Part shown: piece by piece, positions 25,035 to 36,221 of the stretch
How the letters are laid out: every line of letters begins with the position of its first letter
How positions within the stretch are numbered: position 1 is the first letter of the stretch
Origin: Aplectana chamaeleonis
Taxonomy: Eukaryota; Nematoda; Chromadorea; Rhabditida; Cosmocercidae
NCBI GenBank assembly: GCA_029168955.1
Contig: JAPDOI010001744.1
Location: 1 to 64,000, forward strand
Direction of reading: 5' to 3'
DNA: 64,000 bases
Notes under the pieces: generated by a model
Told to the model about the DNA's origin: nothing
The model's database searches: none
Seen by the model: only the letters and a program-made list of their open reading frames with translations
Made by a program: the position numbers and the translations under genes

Positions 25035-25259
25035 TCAGCAATTCAACATGAACAATGCCGCGAATACTCCACCAAACACACAAAAGCGCTTTTTGGGGCG
25101 TAAACCCGGCTTAGAAGTACTCCAAGGGATTTCACTTGGAGAGAGCCACTGCATTTTTGCGTTTTGGGTTATCATACAGGACTCATTTCTCATCTCCTTT
25201 GACAGTTCAAAGATCGTCTGACACGTAACAAGCGCAAGAATCTGAATACTGTAGATCAA
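25035..25259 (-). CDS. Possible 3' exon with overlapping poly(A) signal
   Basis: A 74-codon minus-strand frame ends in TGA at 25035-25037. The AATAAA at 25030-25035 (minus strand) overlaps the stop codon. A Lys-Lys-Arg cluster followed by about 14 hydrophobic residues lies at the C-terminus. A possible acceptor, CAGTATTCAG, lies near 25246. I recognise no family, and the poly(A) hexamer could be chance in AT-rich DNA. Confidence 0.25.
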   Translation of the reverse strand: MIYSIQILALVTCQTIFELSKEMRNESCMITQNAKMQWLSPSEIPWSTSKPGLRPKKRFCVFGGVFAALFMLNC

Positions 25260-25301
25260 GTATTGACATGCGCAGAGAGGACATTACTTTCCGGTCCCCT
25301 A

Positions 25302-25400
25302 ATTGTGGTGCGCGCGAAGCGCGCACCAGATTTGGTTTTGAATCGGCCCCGCGCGCAACCCCTTTTTCGGAATCTCAGTTCAGAGCGAACGTAGAATTTA
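25302..25400 (-). mobile_element. Helitron-like 3' end candidate
   Basis: Read on the minus strand, CCAAATCTGGTG leads into a GC hairpin (GTGCGCGC, short loop, GCGCGCAC) and ends CACCACAA. The same layout occurs on the plus strand at 54150-54182. Similarity covers about 60 bp upstream of the hairpin and stops just after CACCACAA in both copies. A 3' hairpin with abrupt loss of similarity fits a Helitron-like end, but no CTRR terminus is shared. Confidence 0.35.
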
Positions 25401-25799
25401 GAGCTTAATTGCATTAAAAGAGCGCAAAAAGTTGGTATATGTACCCAAAAGTGGTTTAGAACGGTTCATTGGTTTTCGAGTAAAAATTGAAAGACCGCGC
25501 GTTTTAGTTGTTAATCTCCTTTTTTTTTCAGACGGCGCACACGATCTGGTTGGTACACTTAGAATTGAGCTAGGGAGCTGATTTTTGGACAGGAGGCTGG
25601 AAATGGTTGCAGGTCGCTCCTATTCCATTTTGAACTTGATACCTCAACTTCGAAGGGTACCTCAAAATCGTGGGTTTACATACTAAATTAGCCGTGGAGC
25701 ACGAAAACTGCTATTTTCTGCTACAGCTGTGGAGACCGGGGTAAGTGGGTTATTCTGCAGCCAATCAACACAGATCGTCGGAGATAAATACTGAACTTG
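25401..25799. other. No gene recognised
   Basis: This may be interior of the element ending at 25302. I see a polypyrimidine stretch at about 25518-25530 followed by CAGACGG, but no supporting frame. Confidence 0.4.
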
Positions 25800-26180
25800 T
25801 CCGAATTCGTACTAATAACACGTCATCGATCAAAAATCAATATTATCGATTTTCGCGCTTTCTGCACAAAATGCGGCGAGAAGTGGTGATTGTTGATGGG
25901 ATTGGTTTTCTTGGTTGGGGAATTTCGCTCATCAGTCATTATCGACAGATAACGATCAATAATATTGATTTTTTCGCCTGTTGCACAAAAAGCCGCAATG
26001 ATTTTTGATTGTTGATGGCTCTAAGTCATTTGTTTGGGAAATTGTTCTCATCATGAAAGATCAAATATTAATGATCAATAATATCGATTTTTCACATTTG
26101 CACAGAATGCGGCAATGAGTTTTATTTTTTATGGTTGTAAGTCATAGGTTTCAAAAAATTTACTCATACAACAATATCGA
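25800..26180. repeat. Diverged tandem repeat, about 120-127 bp, three copies
   Basis: Copies start near 25828, 25955 and 26075. Each contains ATCAATAATATCGATTTTTC, then CACAAAATGCGGC, then TGATTGTTGATGG. The spacing (127 and 120 bp) differs because of small indels. Frames through it are products of the repeat. Confidence 0.65.
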
Positions 26181-26262
26181 CTGTTAGATGTTTCATCATT
26201 CCAAAATGGAAATCGTGGAGCAAAATTGAAGTCAGAAAGAGAACCTTTGGGAAAAATATGTG

Positions 26263-26806
26263 AAATTTCTGAAAATTCAGCTTCCTGGCAAATGTAGCGA
26301 TTTGGCAATGTCATTAAGAAGTCAAAAAAAGTTCAAAAAATATCTTGAAATTTCTTTAAAAATGATTTGGCGTAAAATAGCCTAGAGTAATAAAAAACTA
26401 GAAATGAAGTGAAATAACCAAAAATAAGATTTGGTGGTCGATCATTTCACAAGCTTCTCCGTTAAACTTATCAAAACGAAATCAAGCACGCAACGAAAAC
26501 ATGAAGCAATTTTTGAAAGCTGTAATGAGGGAATCAGCATATTTCATGCTAGGTGAAGGCAACGCTCCATTCCATATCGTGCTTGATTTCGTATTGATAA
26601 GTTTAACGGAGAAGTTTGCGAAATGACCGACCACCAAATCGTATTTTTGGTTATTTCACTTCATTTCTAGCTTTTTTTTATTACTCTAGGCTATTTTACG
26701 CCAAATCATTTTTAAAGAAATGTCAAGATATTTTTTGAACTTTTTTTGACTTCTTAATGACATTGCCAAATCGCTACATTTGCCAGGAAGCTAAATTTTC
26801 AGAAAT
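26263..26806. mobile_element. Foldback element of GATTTGGC group
   Basis: The left arm (26263-26490) and right arm (26579-26806) are nearly identical inverted copies of about 228 bp with an 88-bp loop. Each arm holds TTCCTGGCAAATGTAGCGAT and TGATTTGGCG. The outer ends resemble the unpaired segment at 52070-52110. Confidence 0.8.
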
Positions 26807-27199
26807 ACATCTCTTGATTTCCCCTGGAGTGCAAGGAATGCAGTCCTAGAAATTTATTTTTTATTTGGGATTGAGGAAAACCAAGATAGAGCATATCGTT
26901 GAAAATATAGGCGTTTTTGTTCTCGCCAGCACATTTCAGCCGTTTTTCAGCATTTGACATCACAGGCCTGAACGAGAACGTGCGTGTATTGTAGCGTGTA
27001 CTAAGAACATGTACTTGGGCCGAATCGAATTATCATCCGATTTGAGAAGCCGATTTCAATTGAATCGATTCCGACCATTCTTCGAAATGTTGAAGCCTCA
27101 GATAAATCGGGATTCAATCATTCGGAAAAGAGTCGTTTTCAACTCATTCGAAAAAATCAAAAAAAATTAACTTCGCCAAAGTATAGTGTGTACTAATCA
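26807..27199. other. No gene recognised; decayed short-motif region
   Basis: The part from about 27010 to 27160 carries dispersed ATCGGA/TTCGAA-type motifs like the subterminal regions of the hAT-like elements, without recognisable ends. Otherwise I see nothing. Confidence 0.4.
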
Positions 27200-27229
27200 T
27201 TGGAAGATCTTATCAATATAATTTTCTTG

Positions 27230-27235
27230 TTTATT
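27230..27235 (-). terminator. Poly(A) signal AATAAA
   Basis: An AATAAA hexamer on the minus strand, about 220 bp downstream of the stop of the 174-aa gene. It is the first such hexamer after that stop, so it is the likely 3' end signal. Confidence 0.5.
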
Positions 27236-27454
27236 GCATACCAGATCATTTCAATAGCCAAGAGTGAGCAGTTCCCAGTCAGTCCATTCAGGATTCCTCG
27301 GCTTTTTTGCGGTATGAGAGCATTTTGGCGGACTTTGTTGGATAAAAACCTTACGGTAGACTTTCTACATATCTACGATTTTACCAGAAAAACGAGCGAT
27401 CCTTATCGCGGACAGTTTCTAAAATGTATTGTATGAAAATGCTGTGAACTTTAC

Positions 27455-28186
27455 TCACATTGAAGTGCTGTCCCCGGAGACGGATCTATGAGCTCTGAGC
27501 ACTGAACTGATCTTGTTGGAGTCAACGTCATCGGCCTCATTCTGGAAACTTCATAGAATCCTTCTTAAAGCGAAGAGCCCAATATCTTTTGTATAAAAAG
27601 GGTACCGTCAAAACTGGAAAGTTGTTATTCTGAGATGGATCTTCGTTCGGCAACGACATCATGCCCATGCCGGCTAAAGGGACAGCTTTTGGCATTTGCG
27701 TCACCTGAAGAGATCAGGAGAACAATCAGTGCTGAAAAGAATAAAAAAGGATCGATTTGCGGTCTCACTAGGTTGTTTTTAACCTTCTTCTGGAACATAA
27801 GGGTGTTTAACTGTAGGAAGTGATCTGGTACAGCTGAAATACGAGAATCAGAGGAGCGAAAGTGGGCGGACATGTTCGAAAACAAACTGCTTGGATTTCG
27901 AAAATCCACGACCACACTTTCATGACGCTTGATCTTGTCGTTCTTTGAGGTGGGTAGGTCTTCTCGTTCTGGATAACTATCCTGAAGAGATATAGATCCG
28001 AGAGATAATTGGCTTCGATACATGATAATTTGCACTATATTGGTCTATGCCGAAATTTACCTTTGCGAGCACGAAGGCCAGTAGTCCGAGAGCTATTATC
28101 GCCATCACCATCGAAAATAAAGCGATGACTAGGTTCAGAGTGATAGCCGATAGAAAGTCAGGCAGCCGCATTCTCTGGAAGGGCAT
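27455..28186 (-). CDS. Spliced gene, 174-aa single-pass membrane protein
   Basis: Best gene in the window, of unknown function. Four exons join in frame: 28186-28061 (codons 1-42), 27981-27769 (43-113), 27704-27606 (114-146) and 27541-27455 (147-174 plus TGA). All introns are GT-AG and phase 0: 79 nt (AAG|GTAAAT to TCTTCAG), 64 nt (GTGAGA to TCTTCAG) and 64 nt (GTACCC to TTTCCAG). Residues about 11-41 form one hydrophobic helix preceded by Arg-rich residues, suggesting a signal anchor. The remainder is hydrophilic, Ser/Asp/Lys-rich and without Cys pairs. The second donor could instead be AAG|GTTAAA at 27783. The last exon could splice at AT|GTGAGT (27458) instead of stopping at TGA, but the next exon would then stop almost at once. 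I recognise no family. Confidence 0.65.
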
Positions 28187-28212
28187 GGCTGGAGATAGAG
28201 GAAAACAAAAAA
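28187..28212 (-). promoter_or_regulatory. Splice acceptor two bases before ATG
   Basis: On the minus strand a pyrimidine-rich stretch ends in CTCTATCTCCAG, followed by CC and then the ATG at 28186. An AG this close to a start codon is what nematode spliced-leader acceptors look like. A cis-spliced upstream exon cannot be excluded. Confidence 0.5.
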
Positions 28213-28275
28213 AAGAGTAAGATTTCGGGGGTACTAACATGAAAAAGGAACAAAATAGGTCAAGAATCAATTTAA

Positions 28276-28734
28276 GTGTGTTGTGAAATCGAGATCCAGA
28301 TATTTTTACCTTTCATTTTTTTTTATTACCGTATATACCGAAAAAAAATTTCTCGGCAAAAAGTTTCGGTAAAAAATTTACCGCAAAAGATTTTTCGCAC
28401 ACCCATGGCCTCTACTTATGGAACTTATGGATACACACATTTTTCACTTGCCAGGTATGCCTTCTATCAAATCTCTTTTGCGTTTTTACCGGGTTTTCAC
28501 AGATTTGTGACGCCTCCTCTTCGTTTTCAATCTTCTTTTACTCTTTCTACACAAAAATGAAAAATAGAGTTACCCTTTTCACGACCTTATGACCCATCGG
28601 CGGGTCGTGCTTTTCAAAAATCGAGTTCTTTGCCACAATTAGGAATCTTCCAACCTATCAATGAATGATGTATCGATTTACACCAAACTTTATGACGACA
28701 AACCTCTCGGTCCGTCGGTATCTCCATTTCAACA
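28276..28734. other. No gene; hAT-like end fragment at 28330-28405
   Basis: A stretch rich in TTTACCG/CGGTAA motifs ends TTTTTCGCACACCCATGG, similar to the TACCG-type element at 32893-33046. The other end is not visible. The rest of the interval has no recognisable feature. Confidence 0.45.
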
Positions 28735-29212
28735 TTTGAAGGCAGCATACACCCTCGTGAACGTAATCGCGATAACTATGGAATTTGAATGGTATCGCAC
28801 CGAGCACAACGCCCACGCATTTTGAAGCGTCAAAAACGACCCACAATGACGCTACACGAGTTAGAAGTTGGCCCGCCCCGGTATCTGCCCACCCCCTGTA
28901 TTTGCGTCCTTTTCTAAAACAGGGGTGCTGGGCCATTCCCACCGTCTTCGAAATGTATGGTTTACCTATTCTACCTATTCCACCACCCTAAAACGCAGCC
29001 GACGGTGGGAAGGGCCCAGCACCCCTGTTTTGGAAGAGGACGCAAATACAAATGGCGGGCAGATACAGGGGCGGGGCCAACTTCTGACTCGTGTAGCCTC
29101 ATTGTGGGTCGTTTTTAACGCTGCAAAATGCGTGGGCGTTGTGTTCTGTGCCATACCATTCTAATTCCGTAGTTATCTCAATTACGTTTACCAGCGTGTG
29201 TGCTACCTTTAA
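28735..29212. mobile_element. Palindromic MITE, 478 bp
   Basis: Almost the whole element is an inverted repeat centred near 28980. Its ends are TTTGAAGGCAGCATACACCC and the inverse of GCGTGTGTGCTACCTTTAA. CCAGCACCCCTGTTTT and its complement lie near the centre. The ends resemble those of the 55255-55911 element. Confidence 0.8.
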
Positions 29213-29864
29213 GAGATCTCCTGCTACACGGCGAGTCTACACAGCTGACCGGTGCACTTCACGGCTACTCGTTTCCGTGGGTGACATGTGTGGACATGCA
29301 GTCTGCTGGGGACCGCTTCTATTGATACAGGCTTTCTTATATGGCACACATCCACAATTCTATTTCCACTCCACCTTCTCAATATCCTTCAATTGTTTTT
29401 GAGGAGGGGTTCGCTAGGAAAGGTTTTTTAGGTTTGGCAGATAGAGGAACACCTCGGTTAATCTCCTCGACAGCAGTATCGGGAAAAATCAGTAAGGAAC
29501 TGATGAGAATAATCTGAAACGCCTCAATTTTGATTTTGAGGCTGATAGAGCTCACGACTGTGCCAAAACACGATCTCTCTTTCCCACCCAAAACTATCAT
29601 TGGAACGCAACTAGCATTCACAAAAACTCGCACTTAGGTCGTGGAGTACGAGCATAAAAGGTGGAGTGCCAGCTGTAACAAGGCGTTTACACTTGTTTTG
29701 ATACTTTTTCTCCAACCCTTTCCTACTTTTTGCTACAATAAGGGTCATATCTAGGTCTTCCCTCAGGAAAAAAATCAGGAATCTTAACTATCACGGCCCC
29801 TTTGATCCGAATCAGACAAATATACATCCCTATAAAACACTCAAAAATAGAATTTCTTGAGTTG
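29213..29864. other. No gene recognised
   Basis: Unassigned sequence. The frames in it are short and overlapping on both strands, without splice signals that make sense together. Confidence 0.4.
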
Positions 29865-31620
29865 GGAATGATCTAACTCCATTCATACTCCTAACCGTCT
29901 CGACAGGCCATGTGGAGCATAGGTTCGTTGGGGTGGAGACAACGGTCCGAGAGGTGATGGTTGTTTAGGGTACTTGAGTGGGGAATGGTGAAGGTTCCCT
30001 ATAGACTTGCAGCTTCAAAATTTGACGTTTTCTCAATCCTCTTTTCCTTGCATTCAGTATATTTTTCTGTTTAATCATTAATTTTGAAATATTTTTCCGT
30101 TAGATGACCTCCTTTTGAAATTCACTATTCTTAATAAAATGATCTACCTAGGTCATGAAAAATTTCCTTTGAGCTGTCTTGGAGTCAACAATTTTAGGAA
30201 AATTTTTCCAAGCGATTTTTGAAAAACCACCCGTTCTTCGCTCATTAAATTTTTGCCCATTAAAACGAATCTTCGAACGGAGCTGTTTCCAAAGTCTCCA
30301 GCGAATTCTGCGTCGAATAACGTTTTCATGTTGAGAAAAATACGTTTCCAGTCTCTCAGCCGATTTCAGTTTATGAAGTAACGTTTCTTTCACCAAAATC
30401 AATCAGTTTCTCGTCCATAATTTTTTTACCCTAAAAGATAGCCCTTTGGTAAAGGTTGTTTTCGGAATCCACATAAAATTCTGCATCGAATAACGTTCTC
30501 GGTTTAAAAAATACGTCCACCTTTTACCAGCCGATTTCAGTTTATAAAGTGCATTTTTCCGTCTGAAATTATCGGTTTTTCGTCTATAACTTTTTTGCGC
30601 TTAGAGATAGACCACTGGTGGAGGTTGTTTTCGGAATCACGTTGGAATTCTGCGACGACTAGTGTTTCAAGTTTGGAAAAATATTTTCCCGATCCTTCAG
30701 CCTAATTCATTTTACGAAACACCGGTTTTTCGCCTATAACTCTTCAACCGTTGAAGATAGAGTTCTGAAAAAGGTTGTTTTTGAAATCCACGTAAAAATT
30801 CTGCGTCGTAAGATATATCGGGTTCCTGACTTTGCTCACCCCATAATTCAGCCAGGTCGGTGGAGCCGAGCCCCGTTGTTGGCTCCAGCAGAACTCTGCG
30901 ACTCTCAATTAAACCATAGAGGCGAACAGCACCCTATGGAGATAACTATGGAGCTCGGCTCCACCGACCTGGCTGGCTTATGGAGCAAGCAAAGTTAGGA
31001 ACCCCATATGTCATTCGACGCAGAATTTTAAGCAAATTTCGAAAACACCTTCAGCAGAATCCTATCTGCAACAGTTGAAGAGTTATAGGCAAAAAAACGG
31101 TGCTTCGTAAAATGAATCAGGCTGAAGGATCGAGAATATATTTTTCCAAACTGGAAACACCAGTCGACGCAGAATTCCATCGAGATGTCGAAAACAACCA
31201 TTACCGAAAGTCTACCTTGTGCGCAAAAAAAGTTATGGACGAAAAACCGATAACTTCTGGGAAAAAATGCACTTTATAAACTGAAATCGGCTGGTAGAAG
31301 GGGAACGTATTTGTTGAAACTGGAAACGCTAGTCGATGCAGAATTTTATGGGGATTCCGCAAACAACCTTCACCAGAGGGCTGTCTCCTAGGATAAAACG
31401 TTATGGCCGAAAAACCGGCAGTGACACCCACCCAATCTTGAAAATGACTTGCATGAGTGTTGGGTCACTTACATTCTGTTTCGGGGCGTTTCACCGGTTG
31501 CCACCGGCTTTCCCAATTGTGATGGTTCCCCACTTCACCTGCCCAGTGGTGAAGGTTGGTGGAGTTCATGGCTCCACCCAACGAAGCTATGATGTGGAGT
31601 ATGATCTAACACAAATGGAG
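29865..31620. mobile_element. Foldback element with tandemly repeated arms
   Basis: A large imperfect palindrome centred near 30910, where GCCAGGTCGGTGGAGCCGAG (30850s) and its complement (30950s) flank the middle. Each arm is built from direct repeats of about 150-172 bp carrying AATTCTGCGTCGAATAACG, CGATTTCAGTTTAT and GGTTGTTTTCGGAATC. The left-arm units start at about 30303, 30475, 30645 and 30796. The outer segments (29870-30010, 31500-31615) are a weaker inverted match. This architecture recalls Drosophila FB elements. Confidence 0.75.
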
Positions 31621-31658
31621 GCATAGAGATCCATTTTTGGAGATATAAACGTTAGAAC

Positions 31659-32759
31659 CAGGGATGTGTGTAATAGAAACCTTGTGATTTGTTAGTCGTT
31701 AGTCGTTAACCGTTAGTCGTTAAAAATCTAGGTTTCGAAAATAAGTACAGTTGAGGGAGAAAAAAGCCTCATCAATAGAAAAAGGAATGCATAAAGAGAT
31801 GTATGTTTTCCAAGACATTCATGGCCATTACACACACAAAACGTTCATCTTTAGATAACCTCGTTCAAACTGCCAACCTTCATATACATAATTCAAAACA
31901 TGAATGAAAGCCTAGTGCTCGAGAGTGCGTGTTTGCCGGTTATTCCTATTTTTTCGCGGAGAAAAGAAGCAATATGGGAAACCGAGAAAACCTTGAGCTC
32001 TTCGCTTTTTGAGTGCAAAATGTGTGCTATATGATGTCATATGAGATCTACCCCGTGGTGATAACTGCACTGACTTGGCACTAATTGTTCTTTTTCCCAG
32101 CGTCGCGAGTTGAGTGCGCGCGTCGTTTGGGGCTTGATCCCATGATGGGGGAAAGGTCGGAAAAAATTAGCTTCCAAGTGAAAGTTTCACCCACTGAGAG
32201 GTCCTAGCACCACTTTATATAAATCCCATATCTCGAATATATGACTGAAAGTCGGGGGATGGCGCCCTTTACAATCCAATCATCGGATACAGTTTCCGTC
32301 GGTGCGCAGTTGTGGCCTGCAGGCAGCTCTGATAGGGCCCTCTGTGAAAATCTCCGCTGGAGACGGCCAGTGTCGGAATTGGTTCAGTGAGTCTACCATA
32401 AATTCGCGCGACCGACACGAAGCCGAATAAATGCTGCTCCTAACCTTGCGCAAGGTTCGGTTGGGGTCATAATGTGGGGGTTCCAGAACAGAGAAGCAGT
32501 GCCAGTAGAGATAACAAATACTGAGGGCTATGATTATTCTGTACCATCTGCACACCTCGAACAACAAGTATGGAATCATGTGTCGTTCCTGATGTAATCC
32601 TTGGGTTCGAGCACGATGTGAATGAACATTGATTTTTTAACGAATTTTGGAATTGCTTACGGAAATCTTTTTCATTTCGTTAGTCGTTAGACGTAACACC
32701 CAAAAAGCCCGTTCGTTGTTAAATTCGTTAGTCGTTTGTCGTAATTACGCACATCCTTG
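31659..32759. mobile_element. hAT-like element B, 1101 bp
   Basis: The ends are CAGGGATGTGTGTAAT and ATTACGCACATCCTTG. The flanking 8-mers are GTTAGAAC (31651-31658) and GTTAGAGC (32760-32767), a target duplication with one difference. Both subterminal regions hold tandem TTAGTCG/TTAACCG heptamers. The interior has no transposase. A minus-strand frame at 32280-32579 is not recognisable. Confidence 0.85.
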
Positions 32760-32892
32760 GTTAGAGCCCTTTGAAAAGAAATAGAAAAAGCCACATTAAA
32801 GAAAAAAGCGGAAATCAGTAGCGTGGACATGTCTAAAGGTTACAAAGGTGGTCTCTATGTGTTCTTATAGGGCATATTGGTGGAATGCAGTC

Positions 32893-33046
32893 CAGAAATG
32901 GGTCGTATGGGCGAAAAAAATTACTTAAAATTTATTGGTAAAAATTTCGGTAAATTTCAAGGTTCAGTCGGTGAATCGGTAATTGAAAATTTGCCGAAAA
33001 ATACCGGTAAGTCCGGAAAATCGGTAAACGGTAAATGCACACTCTG
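32893..33046. mobile_element. Short hAT-like element with TACCG motifs
   Basis: The right end reads CGGTAAATGCACACTCTG, a CAGAG-type hAT terminus on the reverse strand. The sequence between is dense in CGGTAA. The left end near 32893 is poorly defined and I find no matching 8-bp duplication, so the boundaries are approximate. Confidence 0.45.
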
Positions 33047-33835
33047 ATAGAGACATCCCCCTCTCTCCACCCTACTGGAAGATTCAGCTTATCCCTTAAA
33101 GGCCGCGCTCACCAAGAAAAGCTCCCCGTTTTCCCTCACAAGGGTGAGCTTTGAGTTCATGAAAGGGAGAGTAGGTAAGAGCGAAAGACGAAAAGCGGCC
33201 AGCAAGTCGGCTGAAGACGCTCTTGCATCGGATCACCTATCGGATAAGCTCGCCTCACATCATGGAAGAGATTGTCCACTTAAAAGGAACAATTGAAGGA
33301 GTCTTGCCGGAGGGATAGCAGTATCTCAGAATTGCCGGAGTGTTGAATACTCATTATCTCGTGAGATCCCATTAGCCAAAAATGCGCATCAAGACCTCCT
33401 TATTTTCAGAGTTTTTGATAGAAAATAATTGAAAGGAAGTCGCTCACTTAGAAAGTCTAGAGCGCAAAACTACCTATTTGCGTCACTCAAAAATTCTACA
33501 CCGTTTCCTAAACCAAGCACCAAACAGTAAGGAGTTCACTCACAAGGGCGTAAATCGAATGGTTAGAGGTTCTTTTTTCAACAATTTTCTCCAAAAATTG
33601 AGGCACAGTCTAACCTCAGGGGTAAAAGTTGATATTATGGTCCGCCAACCGTGTATAGCAACCCTGCCAAGTGCGAGATCTTAATTCGATCAAATAAGTG
33701 AGAAACTACAAGGAAAAAGTCGGCCCCGCCCCCAACACCCTAAAAACATGATCATGACATTACTACATTAAGCCTTTAGAGCCGTTTCGTTTTTACCCTC
33801 TTCGTCGGGGATTTACTTACTCAGGAAATCCCGGT
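33047..33835. other. No gene recognised
   Basis: Contains a small hairpin around CCTCACAAGGGTGAG (33134). I found no exon, repeat copy or RNA that I can support. Confidence 0.4.
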
Positions 33836-33987
33836 TGTCACCTGGAGGTCTCCAGCAGGTCGTGGGGCGGAGCCATGAACCACCACATTCTCACCACTTC
33901 CAGGTGACATGCAAGAGAACTCGAGGTGACATGATCCCTTATTTTTGCGTTCACCTCATTACCTGCTGGTCACCTCCACGTGACAAG
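33836..33987. repeat. Short inverted-repeat element, about 150 bp
   Basis: TTGTCACCTGGAGGTCTCCA near 33836 and its near-complement around ACCTGCTGGTCACCTC to GTGACAAG near 33970 form arms of about 26 bp with few mismatches. Further GGTGAC motifs lie inside. Confidence 0.55.
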
Positions 33988-34385
33988 AACTAATTCCGTC
34001 CCCCTATCTTTGCGTTCACACTATACGATACGCCGCTTTTTAACCGATCATTCTATCATGAACGTTTATTACAATAGCACGATAAAAACATGGAAAATTG
34101 ATTTTTCACTCATCCCAAGTACACTGCGACGCATGATCATAGCAACACCTTCGAAATTGGAGTATCATATGTTGGATTGAGGTTTTAAATATTGGAGAGA
34201 GTTTCCATGTTTTCTGCCTTGACGAAAACGATGGGTGAAGTGGTATGACCAGAAGTTACCCATTTCGCGCTTTGTTGTAGAGAAAAGCTTGTATTTCGCG
34301 CGACGCATAAGTATATCAGCACTTGAGAAACATGGAACTGCCCTCCCGACGATCGTTTGAAACCTCCCTCGCACTGGAGAGTGCG

Positions 34386-34881
34386 TTTAAAGGCAGTGTT
34401 CACGATAAGAATCGTTTTTCTGCTTTTCCGCCTATCTTGAAGACGGTCCAATGCTGATTCCAATGGTGTTTTTGGAATCGTACGAGACCTTCTGGGAACG
34501 GAGTTATGGTCCCTCAAAAGTTGAGCTAAGGAAGCATGGTGGACGAGTTGTCCGAGACTTGTAACTTCCGTCATTTTCACCCCATGTATGCGAGCTGAAC
34601 TGAGTAAAGAGAGAAGTTGGGAATAAAGGGAAGAACGGGGCTATTGTTCGGAAACTATCGCTCATCTCACATTCTCGAGCATTCATTTATTCACGTCAGT
34701 GGGCGTGGAAAGTGCATCTGGGGGTGACGAGCTGACGAGTGTCCAACTTTGGGCCCGTAGGGGACCGTTCCGAGCTCATTTTTCTTAGTTTTTTCAACGT
34801 TAGGGTAGAGCTAGGCCCCGCAGCTGCCGATCTCCACCAAAAAAAACAGACATGGTTTTTATCGTGGACACTGCCTTTAAA
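34386..34881. mobile_element. MITE with AAAGGCAGTG ends, 496 bp
   Basis: It starts TTTAAAGGCAGTGTTCACGA and ends with the inverse of that motif (TTTTATCGTGGACACTGCC, then TTTAAA). The left interior is similar to the element at 41172-41654 over about 220 bp (for example TATCTTGAAGACGGTCC). No coding capacity. Confidence 0.85.
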
Positions 34882-35640
34882 GAAAATTTAATAGGTGAGG
34901 GTTCTCCTCTGAAATTCACTGTGGGACCACAGTTGGGCCCCCACCTAAGAAATGAGAAAACGCGAAAATTGTCGCAGACCCACACCAAGAAAATTTTCTT
35001 CAAAGGCATTTCCCAGGGGTGCAAAAGGTCTTAAACGGTAGGAAGCGCAGTTTCTTAAAACTAGAATTTTTTTCGGGTCCCTATTTCAGAACTTGAGTTA
35101 CTGCAGTTTTGAAACCCCAAATTATGTTCGTGGACAAGTTTTTTGCATTCTTCCGCTATCTATGTAGCGGTCTTCGGCGCTTATCTAATACGGTGTCGAC
35201 TAATCCGAAGTCGACTTTTTCAGTCGAATGATTTTTTCAAATATTTCCATTCAGTCGAAGTGTAGTGCATACAGTGTGTTATCACGATGGAGAACACCCC
35301 ATTAAATCAATTCTTCAACTACTGCGAATAACTCTACTACTTTTATAACGAAACAGGAGACGAAAACACACATCAGAAAAAAAGAAGAAAGGAGAGGCAT
35401 AAAAAAAATTCATCAAATTTTTCAAAAGGTCTGACTCTCTGCGCCCTCCCACACTCTGCCTGACTCTCGCTGTCTGTGACGCCTACGATTGGCTTGTCGC
35501 GGTCTCACTGCATCAGAACATGTTGCGAAATAAGCCGCGTCAGGATCCGCAGCGTCAATGCCGTAGCGGCTTCGCGATCGGTCGGTGCGCTTTTACAAAA
35601 CTAGGACCGACAGGGAGTTACCCCTATAAAATTAATTATG
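34882..35640. other. No gene recognised
   Basis: A patch at 35165-35290 has AGTCGA-type motifs and a terminal-looking GTGTAGTGCATACAGTG, like the subterminal arrays of the hAT-like elements. A GC-rich patch follows at 35480-35600. Otherwise nothing. Confidence 0.4.
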
Positions 35641-36204
35641 AGTTGTAATAAAACTAGGCGGGGCCAACAAACAAAACTACGCACCTGCGGTTGTTACGAT
35701 ATGCTCAGACAATCGCCGCATTCAATGAGTGTCGAATATGTATTAAACTCAAGTGACCACACCCATCGAAAGGCTCTACTTCAGATGCACGTGTTGAAAT
35801 TTTTCTAACAGGAGCACGGGCTGCAAGGCAGTCTGGCGCTATCGTAGCTGTACACCGACACGCGCCGCAGCCGTAACACCCACATGCGACGCGGACAACT
35901 CTCCGAGCACCATCTGGGACCGCCAGCGGTTGAAAGCGTCCTTAGGCGGTCGGGCGGGATCACCGCAATTTCGGGTGATTGAAGCGACAACGCTGCAAAC
36001 ATCCGAGTCCTGCCTCAAAAGTGCGTCGTACGCTTTCTTTTTTTTTTTGAAAAATCGTTTTTTCCATCGAGTTGAATGAATATCGCAAAGCAAGTTTCAT
36101 TGCTGGGGCACGTGCTGTAATTTGTAACACAATGTGAGCACAGCACGTTCCCCAACTGTGCTCGAAACCGCGTTGTGTTAGAGTCGGATGCATATTCGAC
36201 ACTC

Positions 36205-36221
36205 ATTGAATGAGAGAATTG
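36205..36221. repeat. Left RTE target-site duplication
   Basis: ATTGAATGAGAGAATTG here and ATTGAATGCGAGAATTG at 37414-37430 differ at one of 17 positions and bracket the LINE exactly. Confidence 0.85.

Noticed and set aside
35805..36206. Minus-strand gene in GC-rich DNA
   Set aside because: Overlapping frames in several phases lie inside the foldback interior, with no splice signals and no recognisable product.
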